The notes below the pieces were generated by a model that ran no database searches, was not told the origin of the DNA, and saw only the letters and a list, made by a program, of their open reading frames with translations. Below are positions 16,645 to 26,418 of a stretch of 64,000 nucleotides of DNA, one piece after another (position 1 is the first letter of the stretch; every line of letters starts with the position of its first letter). Source of the DNA: Nocardioides terrae (GTDB lineage Bacteria > Actinomycetota > Actinomycetes > Propionibacteriales > Nocardioidaceae); contig NZ_FOLB01000001.1 of the NCBI RefSeq assembly GCF_900112345.1, positions 1 through 64,000 on the forward strand. The letters are read 5' to 3'. The position numbers and the translations under genes are program-made.

Positions 16645-17901
16645 CTACGGAGCCGGCCGTGGACCGGGGACCACGGCCGTCGCCAGGGCCGTGGTGATGG
16701 GCATCGCCAGCACCAGGCCGATGCCGCCTGCCAGCGATCGGACGATCTCGGAAGCGATCTCCTCGGTGCCGAGCAGGTCGAGGAGCGGCCGGTCGTAGAG
16801 CTGGACCGCCAGCAACAGCACGAGTGCGCTGCCGACGTAGGCGAACGCCAACGTGTAGATCGTGGACGCCACGTGGTCGCGGCCGATCCGCATCGAGCTG
16901 CGGAAGAGCTCGACACGTCCCATCTGCGGCGCGGCGGCACGCAGCTCCCAGGTCGCCGAGGCCTGAGTGATGGTCACGTCGTTGAGTGCGCCCAACCCGG
17001 CGATGACGACCGAGGCGATCAGCACCCGCTGCAGGCTGAGTGCGGGGACCTGCGTGACGAGCGTGGCGCCGGCCTCGTCGATCACCCCCGTCAGCCGGGC
17101 GCCACCGACGGAGTACCACGCCGCGAGCGCGGTCAGCCCCACTCCCGCGAGGGTGCCGCCGAGGGCGACGCTGGTTCGCAACGAGAGACCGTGGGTGGTG
17201 TAGAGGACGACATACATGATCACGACCGCGGCGACGATCGCCACCGGCACGACCGGGTGCCCGCTGAGCACGGCGGGAAGCATGAAGACGCCGACCACGC
17301 CGGCGGCGACCACCAGCCCGACGAGGGCCATCAGTCCGCGCAGTCGGGCGACGGCGACCACCACCAGGGCGAACATCGCGGCGAGCAGCCAGAGCGGTCG
17401 GTCGCGCTGGATGCCGAAGTAGCTGTAGGCGGCAGGCTGGCCGCCAGCGGCGGGCTGTCGCAGCAGCTGGATGCGAGATCCGGTCGTGAGTCCGAGGTCG
17501 GCGACCTCGGGTGGGACGTCGACGGTGACGGCGGTGCCACGCTCAGGACCCTCGTCGAGTCGGCCGTGCAGACGGCCGCACCCGTCGCTGCCACCCACGG
17601 CCTGGGTGCACCGCGGCTCGACCTTCGTCACGCTCGCGGTCTCGTACGTCGTCCCCTCGGACGAGAACGCCATCGAGCCCTTCAGCTTGTCGACCCGATC
17701 GGCGTCCGGCCACCAGTGTGCGACACCAACGAGCGCCAGCACCGCCACCACGACGAGCAGCGCCGTGAGGAGGGCGCGTGGGAGTCGGCCGACGGCAAGC
17801 TCCGGAGCCGGCCCATGGCCATGTCCGTGCCCGTGCCCGTGCGGCGCAGGCGAGCCCGCCCCGCGGCTGCGCACTCGCCGGCCGACGTACTTCTCCCCCA
17901 C
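16645..17901 (-). CDS. YibE/F family multipass membrane protein
   Basis: A 418-aa membrane protein with a cytoplasmic N-terminus carrying HGHGHGHGHG (about 22-31), one helix near 45-65, an extracytoplasmic domain at about 70-165 with two Cys (EPRCTQ, DGCG), then seven or more helices. The motifs GALNDVTITQASA and GRDHVASTIYTLAFAYVG are hallmarks of YibE/F proteins, whose function is unknown. It starts 7 bp after recO and is followed by uppS, so it is probably part of a recO-yibEF-uppS operon. Confidence 0.9.
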   Translation of the reverse strand: MGEKYVGRRVRSRGAGSPAPHGHGHGHGHGPAPELAVGRLPRALLTALLVVVAVLALVGVAHWWPDADRVDKLKGSMAFSSEGTTYETASVTKVEPRCTQAVGGSDGCGRLHGRLDEGPERGTAVTVDVPPEVADLGLTTGSRIQLLRQPAAGGQPAAYSYFGIQRDRPLWLLAAMFALVVVAVARLRGLMALVGLVVAAGVVGVFMLPAVLSGHPVVPVAIVAAVVIMYVVLYTTHGLSLRTSVALGGTLAGVGLTALAAWYSVGGARLTGVIDEAGATLVTQVPALSLQRVLIASVVIAGLGALNDVTITQASATWELRAAAPQMGRVELFRSSMRIGRDHVASTIYTLAFAYVGSALVLLLAVQLYDRPLLDLLGTEEIASEIVRSLAGGIGLVLAMPITTALATAVVPGPRPAP

Positions 17902-17908
17902 CGTCCGC

Positions 17909-18637
17909 TCAGCGCTCCACGTACTCCAGCGACCGCAGCCCGCGCTCGAGGTGCCAGGCGAGGTAGGCGGACACCAGGCCGCTCGCCTCCCGCAGGTGGC
18001 GTGGCTCGGCCGCCTCGACGACCGGCCAGTCGCCGGCCAGCAGTGCGCCGAGCAGCGCGAGCGTCTCAGGTGCCGGCGACGCCGAGCCGGGCACCCGGCA
18101 GGTCGCGCAGAGCATCCCGCCGAGCGAGGGGTTGAACCAGCGGTGCGGGCCCATCAGGCCACAGCGCGCGCAGCCGTCGAACGAGGGCGCGTAGCCGGCC
18201 ACCGCCAGCGAGCGCAGCAGGTAGGAGTCGAGGACCTGGGACGCTCGGCGCTCCCCCGACGAGAGCACGCGCAGCCCGCCGACCAGGAGCAGGAACTGCT
18301 GCAGCGACGGCTCGCGCTCCTCGGCGACGAGCCGGTCGGCGGTCTCCAGCATCACCGTCCCGGCGGTGTAGCGGTCGTAGTCGCCGCCGATGCCCGCGTG
18401 GAACGGCGTCAGCGTCTCCGCCTGGGTGATGTGGTCGAGCGAGCGCCCCTCGGAGAGCTGCAGGTCGACGTGCATGAACGGCTCGAGCCGCGACCCGAAC
18501 CTCGACGTCGTGCGACGCACCCCGCGGGCCACCGCGCGCACCCGCCCGTGCTGGCGGGTCAGCAGGGTGATGATGCGGTCGGCCTCCCCCAGCTTGTGGG
18601 TGCGCAGCACGATCGCCTCGTCGCGGTAGAGAGGCAC
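17909..18637 (-). CDS. recO: DNA repair protein RecO
   Basis: Recombination mediator of the RecFOR pathway. The 242-aa product has the N-terminal OB fold ([19 protein letters not shown]), [10 protein letters not shown], a helical domain and a Zn-finger-like CARCG...CATC near residues 150-175. The start is taken as GTG 18637: it matches the length of actinobacterial homologues and stands six bases after CACAAT, a leaderless arrangement. An ATG two codons upstream (18643) is the alternative. The divergent gene begins only 17 bp away. Confidence 0.93.
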   Translation of the reverse strand: MPLYRDEAIVLRTHKLGEADRIITLLTRQHGRVRAVARGVRRTTSRFGSRLEPFMHVDLQLSEGRSLDHITQAETLTPFHAGIGGDYDRYTAGTVMLETADRLVAEEREPSLQQFLLLVGGLRVLSSGERRASQVLDSYLLRSLAVAGYAPSFDGCARCGLMGPHRWFNPSLGGMLCATCRVPGSASPAPETLALLGALLAGDWPVVEAAEPRHLREASGLVSAYLAWHLERGLRSLEYVER

Positions 18638-18642
18638 TCGCA

Positions 18643-18649
18643 TATTGTG
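18643..18649. promoter_or_regulatory. Symmetric bidirectional -10 element
   Basis: TATTGTG on the plus strand gives TATTGT, then six bases, then the ATG at 18655. The same bases read CACAATA on the minus strand, giving CACAAT, then six bases, then the GTG at 18637. Both obey the nAnnnT rule for sigma-70-type -10 elements. No convincing -35 is seen in either direction. One double-stranded element may start two divergent leaderless transcripts. Confidence 0.55.
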
Positions 18650-18654
18650 CGCCC

Positions 18655-19482
18655 ATGACCCCAGGCGCGTGGGACGCCACGCAGCGGACCCGCCTACCGG
18701 CCGACCGGACGGCGGACCGGACGGCGCACGAGGAGTGGCGTCGGATCTCCGGGCGGCGCGGCACATTGCTCGACTGGAGCCTGCTGGTCCTCGCTGCTGT
18801 GGCCGTCGCCCTCAACGCCTGGTTCATCTTCGGACCCCAGCCGCCGTACGCCGGCTCCCGTGCCGACCGGCACGACTGGCTGGTCGGCGTCGACCTCGCG
18901 GTGTGCGTCCTGTTCGCGCTCGCGATCTGCCTGCGCTGGCTGCGCTCCCGGACCGGACGGGCCTACCTCGGCCGGCACTGGTGGGAGATCCCCGCGATCG
19001 TGCCCTTCGCGCTGCCGGCCGCGGGCCACCACGACTGGGTGCTGTGGGTCGTGCTCCTGGCGCGGGTCGCCCGCCTCGCGGACCGGGCCGACAACATCTT
19101 CGGCGACCGCTTCACCGCCGCCCTCGTCAAGCATTTCGCCGACCCGATCGTCGACGCGATCAAGCGTCCCATCACGGTGGCCGTCCTCGACGAGGTCGTG
19201 GCGGTGATGAAGAAGGGCGCCTACGCCGACAACATCAAGCACGCGATCGACCAGAACCGCAACGAGCTGGAGGCGATGGTGCTCGAGCTCGTCAAGGAGG
19301 ACAGGACGGCCGGCCGGCTGCGGTTCGTGCCGTTCCACGACGACATCGTCCGCTCGACCACCGACACGATCCTGCGCATCCTCGACCGGGCCCTGGCCGA
19401 CCCGCGCACCACCGAGCTGATCAGCGACGTCATCCGCACCTCGACCGACCAGATCCGGCAGGCCGTCCGCGAGGAGCACTGA
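18655..19482 (+). CDS. Membrane protein with voltage-sensor-like helices, function unknown
   Basis: A 275-aa protein. The N-terminal half has about four hydrophobic helices (roughly residues 38-60, 80-97, 110-125, 127-140). The order of helix features, including [27 protein letters not shown] and an Arg-spaced [13 protein letters not shown], resembles S1-S4 of voltage-gated ion channel sensors, but no pore motif follows. The C-terminal half is a soluble helical region ([26 protein letters not shown]) with two similar ADP-containing stretches. No ligand or partner can be named. It is divergent from recO and ends at a strong terminator. Confidence 0.8.
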   Translation: MTPGAWDATQRTRLPADRTADRTAHEEWRRISGRRGTLLDWSLLVLAAVAVALNAWFIFGPQPPYAGSRADRHDWLVGVDLAVCVLFALAICLRWLRSRTGRAYLGRHWWEIPAIVPFALPAAGHHDWVLWVVLLARVARLADRADNIFGDRFTAALVKHFADPIVDAIKRPITVAVLDEVVAVMKKGAYADNIKHAIDQNRNELEAMVLELVKEDRTAGRLRFVPFHDDIVRSTTDTILRILDRALADPRTTELISDVIRTSTDQIRQAVREEH

Positions 19483-19488
19483 GCCCGG

Positions 19489-19536
19489 CCTTGCGAGTGC
19501 CAGCGTGACCCCACGGTCACGCTGGCACTCACAAGG
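19489..19536. terminator. Bidirectional terminator between converging genes
   Basis: CCTTG-c-GAGTGCCAGCGTGACC and its complement GGTCACGCTGGCACTC-a-CAAGG form a 21-bp stem with a single mismatch and a 4-nt CCAC loop. It lies in the 66-bp gap between the stop codons of the plus-strand membrane protein and leuA. Without long T runs it is an actinobacterial-style hairpin terminator serving both strands. Confidence 0.85.
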
Positions 19537-19548
19537 CGAGCAACAAGG

Positions 19549-21399
<1,851 letters not shown>

Positions 21400-21555
21400 A
21401 GGAGGCTGCGCATCATGATGCCGATCACGATAGCAGCACGATCGGGGCCGCGTGGAGGGGACGACGCTTCCGCGGACGTGCTCGGCGCGAGGCCTCCGGC
21501 GCTGCTAGTTTCCTAGGCGGGACTGCACCACCACCACTCGGGATGGAGGCTGGAG

Positions 21556-22368
21556 ATGGCAGCTGCCGTGCGAACGATCGCGACCTCGGCGAGTGTGCAG
21601 GCCGAACGGGCCGCGCGGGCCGAGACGACCGAGGACCTGCTCGCGCTCGCCGAGCGCACCGACGACGAGGACCGCCGCCAGCGGCTGCTGGACCAGGTCA
21701 TCCTCCTCAACCGCGGCGTCGCCGAGGCGGTGGCCTCGCGCTACCAGCGGCGCGGGATCCCCCTCGAGGACCTGCAGCAGGCGGCGTACGAAGGGCTCGT
21801 CAAGGCGGTCAACCGGTGGGACTCCTCCCACGGCCGACCGCTGCTGACCTACGCGGTGCCCACCATCCGCGGGGAGCTGCAGCGGCACTTCCGCGACCAC
21901 GGCTGGACGGTGCGACCGCCGCGCCGGGTCCAGGAGCTGCAGTGGCAGGTGAGCGCCTGCGTCTCCGAGCTCACCCAGGACCTCGGCCGTGAGCCGTCCG
22001 GCGCCGAGGTGCAGGAGGCGCTCGGCATCACCGGCGACGAGTACGCCGACGCGATGACCGCCGTCGGGTGCTTCCAGCCGACCTCGCTGGACCAGCCGGT
22101 CGGTCACGAGGCCGACGCGACGCTCGGCGAGCTCATCCCCGACGGGACCGAGGAGGCCGACGCCGGCGAGCTGGCCGCCGCGGATGCCCGGGCCACCCTG
22201 GCGCCCGTCGTGCGGACACTGCCGGTGCGGGACCGCCGGATCATCTACCTCCGCTTCTTCGAGGAGCAGACCCAGGAGCAGATCGGCGAGGAGCTCGGCG
22301 TGACGCAGATGCAGGTCTCCCGCCTGCTCACCCGGATCCTGCGCGACCTGCGGTGCGCGATCACCTGA
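21556..22368 (+). CDS. SigB/SigF-type alternative RNA polymerase sigma factor
   Basis: A 270-aa group 3 sigma factor. Region 2 spans VILLNRGVAEAVASRYQRRG (read in parts), EDLQQAAYEGLVKAVNRWD and LLTYAVPTIRGELQRHFRD (about 50-118). Region 3 is LGREPSGAEVQEALGI (about 143-158). Region 4 is LPVRDRRIIYLRFF with the helix-turn-helix TQEQIGEELGVTQMQVSRLL (about 225-258). The family usually directs stress or developmental genes. No anti-sigma or anti-anti-sigma gene adjoins it, which is unusual. GGAGG and TGGAG precede the ATG at 21556. Confidence 0.92.
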   Translation: MAAAVRTIATSASVQAERAARAETTEDLLALAERTDDEDRRQRLLDQVILLNRGVAEAVASRYQRRGIPLEDLQQAAYEGLVKAVNRWDSSHGRPLLTYAVPTIRGELQRHFRDHGWTVRPPRRVQELQWQVSACVSELTQDLGREPSGAEVQEALGITGDEYADAMTAVGCFQPTSLDQPVGHEADATLGELIPDGTEEADAGELAAADARATLAPVVRTLPVRDRRIIYLRFFEEQTQEQIGEELGVTQMQVSRLLTRILRDLRCAIT

Positions 22369-22428
22369 CGTCTCCGGCGCACCGCCGATGCGCACGGGAG
22401 TTGGCCATCTGATCTAGCATCGAACGCC

Positions 22429-23229
22429 GTGCGCCCCGCCCTCCTCGTCCTCTCCGTGCTGCTCCCCCTCACGCTGGTGGCGGGCTGTGGCGGCAAGGAC
22501 GTCCCGGCGGGTGCCGACCCGGCGCAGGTCGACTCCACCGCGGTCCCCGAGGTGGGTGCCTGCCGCAACCTGAAGCGGGCGGACATGGCCGAGCCGACGA
22601 ACGCCGGCAAGCTCGTCCCCTGCACCGAGCCGCACAACGCCGAGACCTATGCCGCCGGCAAGCTGCCGGCGGAGGCCAAGAAGGCCGACTACCATGACGC
22701 CGACCTCGACGCGTGGGCCTACCAGGAGTGCGGCGACGCCCTCAGCGAGCACCTGGGTGCCACCGACAGCGTCGTGATGCGGTCCATCCTGAGCTGGGTG
22801 TGGTTCCGGCCCTCGGAGAAGGCGTGGGCCAAGGGCGCTCGCTGGTACCGCTGCGACCTGCTCGGCGGCGGCGACGGCTCCCGGCGCTACCTCGACCTCC
22901 CCGCGACGACCGAGGGTCTGATGTCGGCCAAGCCGGACGACCAGTGGATGACGTGCGCGCGCGGGACCGACCCCGACCACGGCGTGAAGCTGCCCTGCTC
23001 CAAGCAGCACAGCTGGCGCGCGGTGACCGTGATCAAGGTCGGGGAGCCGGACGACCCCTATCCGGGCGACGCGGCGGTGGCGAAGAAGAGCAAGGACTTC
23101 TGCGCCTCCTCGGTGGCGGCCTGGCTCGGCTACCCGAGCGACTACGACTACGCCTACACGTGGTTCCACGAGGCGGAGTGGAAGGCCGGCAACCGGCGTT
23201 CGGTGTGCTGGGCGAAGACCAACCAGTGA
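22429..23229 (+). CDS. Septum-formation family lipoprotein, copy 1
   Basis: A 266-aa predicted lipoprotein with signal ending VAGC (Cys20). The mature part has two repeats of the same theme: a Cys, then PCTEPHNAETYAAG (about 64-77), then WYRCD, and again TCARG, LPCSKQHSWRAV, YPGD and a final WFHEAEWKAGNRRSVCW. These PC..xHxxE/SW..G motifs mark the septum-formation domain family of actinobacteria, whose molecular role is unknown. The start is GTG 22429 with TAGCAT eight bases upstream. It overlaps the next, paralogous gene by 4 bp (GTGA). Confidence 0.82.
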   Translation: MRPALLVLSVLLPLTLVAGCGGKDVPAGADPAQVDSTAVPEVGACRNLKRADMAEPTNAGKLVPCTEPHNAETYAAGKLPAEAKKADYHDADLDAWAYQECGDALSEHLGATDSVVMRSILSWVWFRPSEKAWAKGARWYRCDLLGGGDGSRRYLDLPATTEGLMSAKPDDQWMTCARGTDPDHGVKLPCSKQHSWRAVTVIKVGEPDDPYPGDAAVAKKSKDFCASSVAAWLGYPSDYDYAYTWFHEAEWKAGNRRSVCWAKTNQ

Positions 23230-24035
23230 CCCGCCTGCTCAGCGCCCTCGCCGCGGTCCTCCTCGTCGCCGCCGGCTGCACCTCGGCCGACGACGACCCG
23301 GCCGCGACCGCGAGGCCGACACCGCCCCCGCGGGCGACGGCCGCCCCGACGCCGAAGAACCGGGTCTGCCACCAGCTCACCTACGCCCAGGCGCTCGCCC
23401 CGACGACCACCGACGACCCGGTGCCGTGCCAGGGGCCGCACACGTCCCAGACGTACGCCGTCGGGCGGCTCGAGACCGAGACGGGCGGCCACCTCGTCGC
23501 CGTCGACTCGCCGCGGGTCCAGCGCCAGGTGCGGACGACGTGCCCCGAGCGGCTCGCGTCGTTCCTCGACGGGTCGGCGGAGCAGCTGCGCCTGTCGATG
23601 CTGCGTGCGGTCTGGTTCACCCCCACCGTCCAGGCCTCCGACGAGGGGGCGGACTGGTTCCGCTGCGACGTGATCGCCGTCGGGGGCGACCAGCAGCTCG
23701 CCGCGCTGACCGGCGGGCTCAAGGGCGCGCTGGGGGGATCGGCTGCGGAGGACGGCCCGTGGGCGATGTGCGGTACCGCCGAGCCCGGGACGCCCGGCTT
23801 CCGCCGGGTGCCGTGCGGGGAGGACCACAGCTGGCGGGCGCTGCGCACGATCCCTCTCCCGACCGACGCCTACCCGGGCGAGGCGGCGGCGAAGTCGGCC
23901 GGCCAGAAGACCTGCCGGGAGGCGGGTCGGGCCGTCGCGAAGGACGCCCTCGACTACAAGTGGGGCTACGAGTGGCCGACCCAGGCCCAGTGGGACGCAG
24001 GGCAGACCTACGGGATCTGCTGGGCGCCGGCCTGA
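23226..24035 (+). CDS. Septum-formation family lipoprotein, copy 2
   Basis: A 269-aa paralogue of the preceding gene. It has a lipobox VAAGC (Cys about 18), a Pro/Ala/Thr linker, then the same ladder: VPCQGPHTSQTYAVG, WFRCDVIAVGG, MCGTAE, VPCGEDHSWRAL, YPGEAA and WPTQAQWDAGQTYGICW. Lengths and spacing match copy 1 closely, so this is a tandem duplication that has since diverged. The start is GTG 23226, overlapping copy 1. It converges with era, with 4 bp between the stop codons. Confidence 0.82.
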   Translation: MTRLLSALAAVLLVAAGCTSADDDPAATARPTPPPRATAAPTPKNRVCHQLTYAQALAPTTTDDPVPCQGPHTSQTYAVGRLETETGGHLVAVDSPRVQRQVRTTCPERLASFLDGSAEQLRLSMLRAVWFTPTVQASDEGADWFRCDVIAVGGDQQLAALTGGLKGALGGSAAEDGPWAMCGTAEPGTPGFRRVPCGEDHSWRALRTIPLPTDAYPGEAAAKSAGQKTCREAGRAVAKDALDYKWGYEWPTQAQWDAGQTYGICWAPA

Positions 24036-24039
24036 CCGC

Positions 24040-24966
24040 TCAGAAGCCCAGCTTGCGCAGCTGGCGCGGGTCGCGCTGCCAGTCCTTCGCGATCTTGACG
24101 TGGAGGTCGAGGTAGACGGGCACGCCCAGCAGGTCGGTGATCTGGAGCCGCGCGCGCTTGCCGACGTCCTTCAGTCGTGACCCCTTGTGGCCGATCACGA
24201 TGCCCTTCTGGGAGTCGCGCTCGACGTACAGGTTGGCGTGGATGTCCATCAACGGCCTGTCCGCGGGCCGGTCCTCGCGCAGCGCCATCTCCTCGACCAC
24301 GACGGCGATGGAGTGCGGCAGCTCGTCGCGTACGCCGTCCAGCGCCGCCTCGCGGATCAGCTCGGCCACCAGGATGTCGTCGGGACTGTCGGTGAGGTCG
24401 CCCTCCGGGTAGAGCGGCGGTCCCTCGGGCAGCAGCCCGAGCAGCAGGTCGGCGAGCAGCCCGACCTGGTCACCGGCCTTCGCCGAGACCGGGACGATCT
24501 CGGCCCACTCGATCCCGAGTTCGGAGCCGACCGTGCTGATGTCGAGCAGGTGCTCGGCGATCCGCTCCGGGCCGACCAGATCGGTCTTGGTGGCGACGGC
24601 GACCCGCTTGATGCCCTTCTTGAGCTTGTTGGCGTTCTCCGCGATGCGTCGGTCGCCGGGTCCGATCTTCTCGTTGGCCGGGAAGCAGATCGCCACGACG
24701 TCGACCTCGGTCCAGGTCGCCTCGACCAGGTCGTTGAGCCGCTCGCCGAGCAGCGTCCGCGGCCGGTGGATGCCGGGGGTGTCGACGAGGATCAGCTGGC
24801 CGTCGGCGCGGTGCACGATGCCCCGGACGACGGTGCGGGTGGTCTGCGGCTTGTCGGAGGTGATCGCCACCTTGGTGCCGACCAGGGCGTTGGTGAGCGT
24901 CGACTTGCCGGCGTTGGGCCGGCCGACGAACGACACGAAGCCGCTCCGGTAGGGGGAATCGCTCAC
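24040..24966 (-). CDS. era: GTPase Era
   Basis: Ribosome assembly GTPase acting on 16S rRNA and the 30S subunit. The 308-aa product has G1 GRPNAGKS (15-22), G2 T in QTTRT, G3 DTPG, G4 TKTD and G5 SAK, then a KH RNA-binding domain with GIVIGHKGSRLK (about 265-276). The length is normal. It overlaps the end of the upstream siderophore-interacting gene by 4 bp, so both are probably made from one mRNA. Confidence 0.96.
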   Translation of the reverse strand: MSDSPYRSGFVSFVGRPNAGKSTLTNALVGTKVAITSDKPQTTRTVVRGIVHRADGQLILVDTPGIHRPRTLLGERLNDLVEATWTEVDVVAICFPANEKIGPGDRRIAENANKLKKGIKRVAVATKTDLVGPERIAEHLLDISTVGSELGIEWAEIVPVSAKAGDQVGLLADLLLGLLPEGPPLYPEGDLTDSPDDILVAELIREAALDGVRDELPHSIAVVVEEMALREDRPADRPLMDIHANLYVERDSQKGIVIGHKGSRLKDVGKRARLQITDLLGVPVYLDLHVKIAKDWQRDPRQLRKLGF

Positions 24967-25748
24967 TGCTGGGCCTCCTGGGCCTGGTCGTAGTCGGCCC
25001 AGATCTGCTCGTCGGTGAGCCCGGCGGCCTTGCCGGCCCGGTAGACCGGTCCGGGGTCGACCCTGCGCGGCTGTCGGCCGGTGCTCGCGCGCCAGTAGCC
25101 CATCACATCGTAGGCGTGGCTCGGCAGCTGCCGGTCCCGCATCAGGTGCTTGCGGATCGCGCGCATCTGGGCGGACTCACCGGCCATCCAGAAGTAGCCG
25201 TCGCCCTCGGGCCAGTCGAGCCCCTCGACGACCGACGCGAGCCGGGACTCCTCGCCGGCGCCCAGCCAGGTGATCTGGGGGTGGCCAGGCAGGTAGCCGC
25301 CGAGCTCGTCGGTGGTGGGCACCTCGGCGAGGATCCGGGTCTGCAGGCCGGCGTGGGTCTCGCTGATGCGGGCCATCGCGGGCAGTGCGGTCAGGTCGCC
25401 GACGAGCAACAGCCAGCGCGGGTCCTCCGGCAGCTCGAAGGAGCCCTTGGGCTCGGTGATCGTGACGGTCTCCCCCACGATCTCCTCACGGGCGGCCCAC
25501 TCGGTCACCAAGCCGGTCTCGTGGACCACGATGTCGAGGGTGAGCCGGACGGAGCCCGCGGACGGCAGGACCGAGCGGACGGTGTAGTAGCGCGACTGGA
25601 ACTGCCCGGGCACGACCAGGCCGACCCACTCGTCCGGGACGCCCGTCGAGACGAACCCCGGAACGTCGAGCACGATCCGAACCAGGTGCGGCGAGAGCAC
25701 CTCGCGGGTGATCACCCGTGCGTCGTACTGCTCAGCCCTCACGCTCAC
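24963..25748 (-). CDS. Siderophore-interacting protein (FAD/NAD(P)H ferric reductase family)
   Basis: A flavoprotein predicted to reduce ferric siderophores in the cytoplasm. The 261-aa product has the FAD-binding signature RYYTVRS (about 54-60), DIVVHETGLVTEWA (72-85), GDLTALPAMARI and the C-terminal WMAGESAQMRAIRKHL and GYWR motifs of the SIP family. The start is GTG 25748, with TAACCT and six bases before it (leaderless layout). No siderophore synthesis or transport genes are close. The only visible link is to era, its downstream partner. Confidence 0.9.
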   Translation of the reverse strand: MSVRAEQYDARVITREVLSPHLVRIVLDVPGFVSTGVPDEWVGLVVPGQFQSRYYTVRSVLPSAGSVRLTLDIVVHETGLVTEWAAREEIVGETVTITEPKGSFELPEDPRWLLLVGDLTALPAMARISETHAGLQTRILAEVPTTDELGGYLPGHPQITWLGAGEESRLASVVEGLDWPEGDGYFWMAGESAQMRAIRKHLMRDRQLPSHAYDVMGYWRASTGRQPRRVDPGPVYRAGKAAGLTDEQIWADYDQAQEAQQ

Positions 25749-25815
25749 CCGGCAAGGTTATCCGCGCACCGCCGGGAGACCCGAGCCACCCGGGGGCGCG
25801 GCAGCCGGGCGACGG

Positions 25816-26349
25816 TCAGAACGTCCAGCGGGTCGCTCGGCCCGGCTCGACGCACTCGACCGCGTGGGCGGAGGTCGCGTCGACCCGGTGCACGTGCCAC
25901 GGGGCGGGACCGGCGGACTGGGCCATGAACGGCGCCTCCAGCCCCTCGCCGGTCCCGACCACCTCGGCGGGCCAGCCGATTTCCCGGTAGCGGGCCGCTA
26001 CGTGCTCGAGCTCGTCGCCGAGGACCCGCACGGCGCGCCCCTCGACGACGAGGTCGAACTCGCGCACCGAGAGGGCTATCGCGCAGCTCGGGTCGTGGGC
26101 GAGGTTGCGGCCACGCCGCGTGCCGGGCCCGGTGACGAGGTAGAAGTGGTCGTCGAGCCAGATCGCGCCGACGGCGTTCATGTGGGGGCGGCCGTCGGGG
26201 CCGACGGTCGTCACCCAGGTCGAGTAGCGGCCGGGCTCGCCCTCCTGCGAGCCGGGCCCCTGGTCGAAGCCCGCCTCGAGGCGGGTGCGCACGGCGTCCC
26301 AGTCCATCGTCGGGACGCCGTGTGCGCCGGCGAGGTTCTTCGTCTTCAT
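25816..26349 (-). CDS. Pyridoxamine 5'-phosphate oxidase-like (flavin-split-barrel) protein
   Basis: A 177-aa protein of the FMN/F420-binding split-barrel superfamily: WVTTVGPDGRPHMNAVGAIW (about 44-63), FYLVTGPGTRRGRNLAHDP and the C-terminal HRVDATSAHAVE. Members bind FMN, F420 or heme and have varied oxidoreductase roles, so the substrate is unknown. The ATG at 26349 is supported by GGAGGAGA six bases upstream; an in-frame start 15 codons earlier is less likely. It has its own 69-bp downstream and 67-bp upstream gaps and seems monocistronic. Confidence 0.85.
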   Translation of the reverse strand: MKTKNLAGAHGVPTMDWDAVRTRLEAGFDQGPGSQEGEPGRYSTWVTTVGPDGRPHMNAVGAIWLDDHFYLVTGPGTRRGRNLAHDPSCAIALSVREFDLVVEGRAVRVLGDELEHVAARYREIGWPAEVVGTGEGLEAPFMAQSAGPAPWHVHRVDATSAHAVECVEPGRATRWTF

Positions 26350-26418
26350 GGCGCTCTCTCCTCCGGGAGTGCGGGTGGTGGTCACCCTCTCCACGAACGG
26401 CGAGCGGCCGATCCGACG

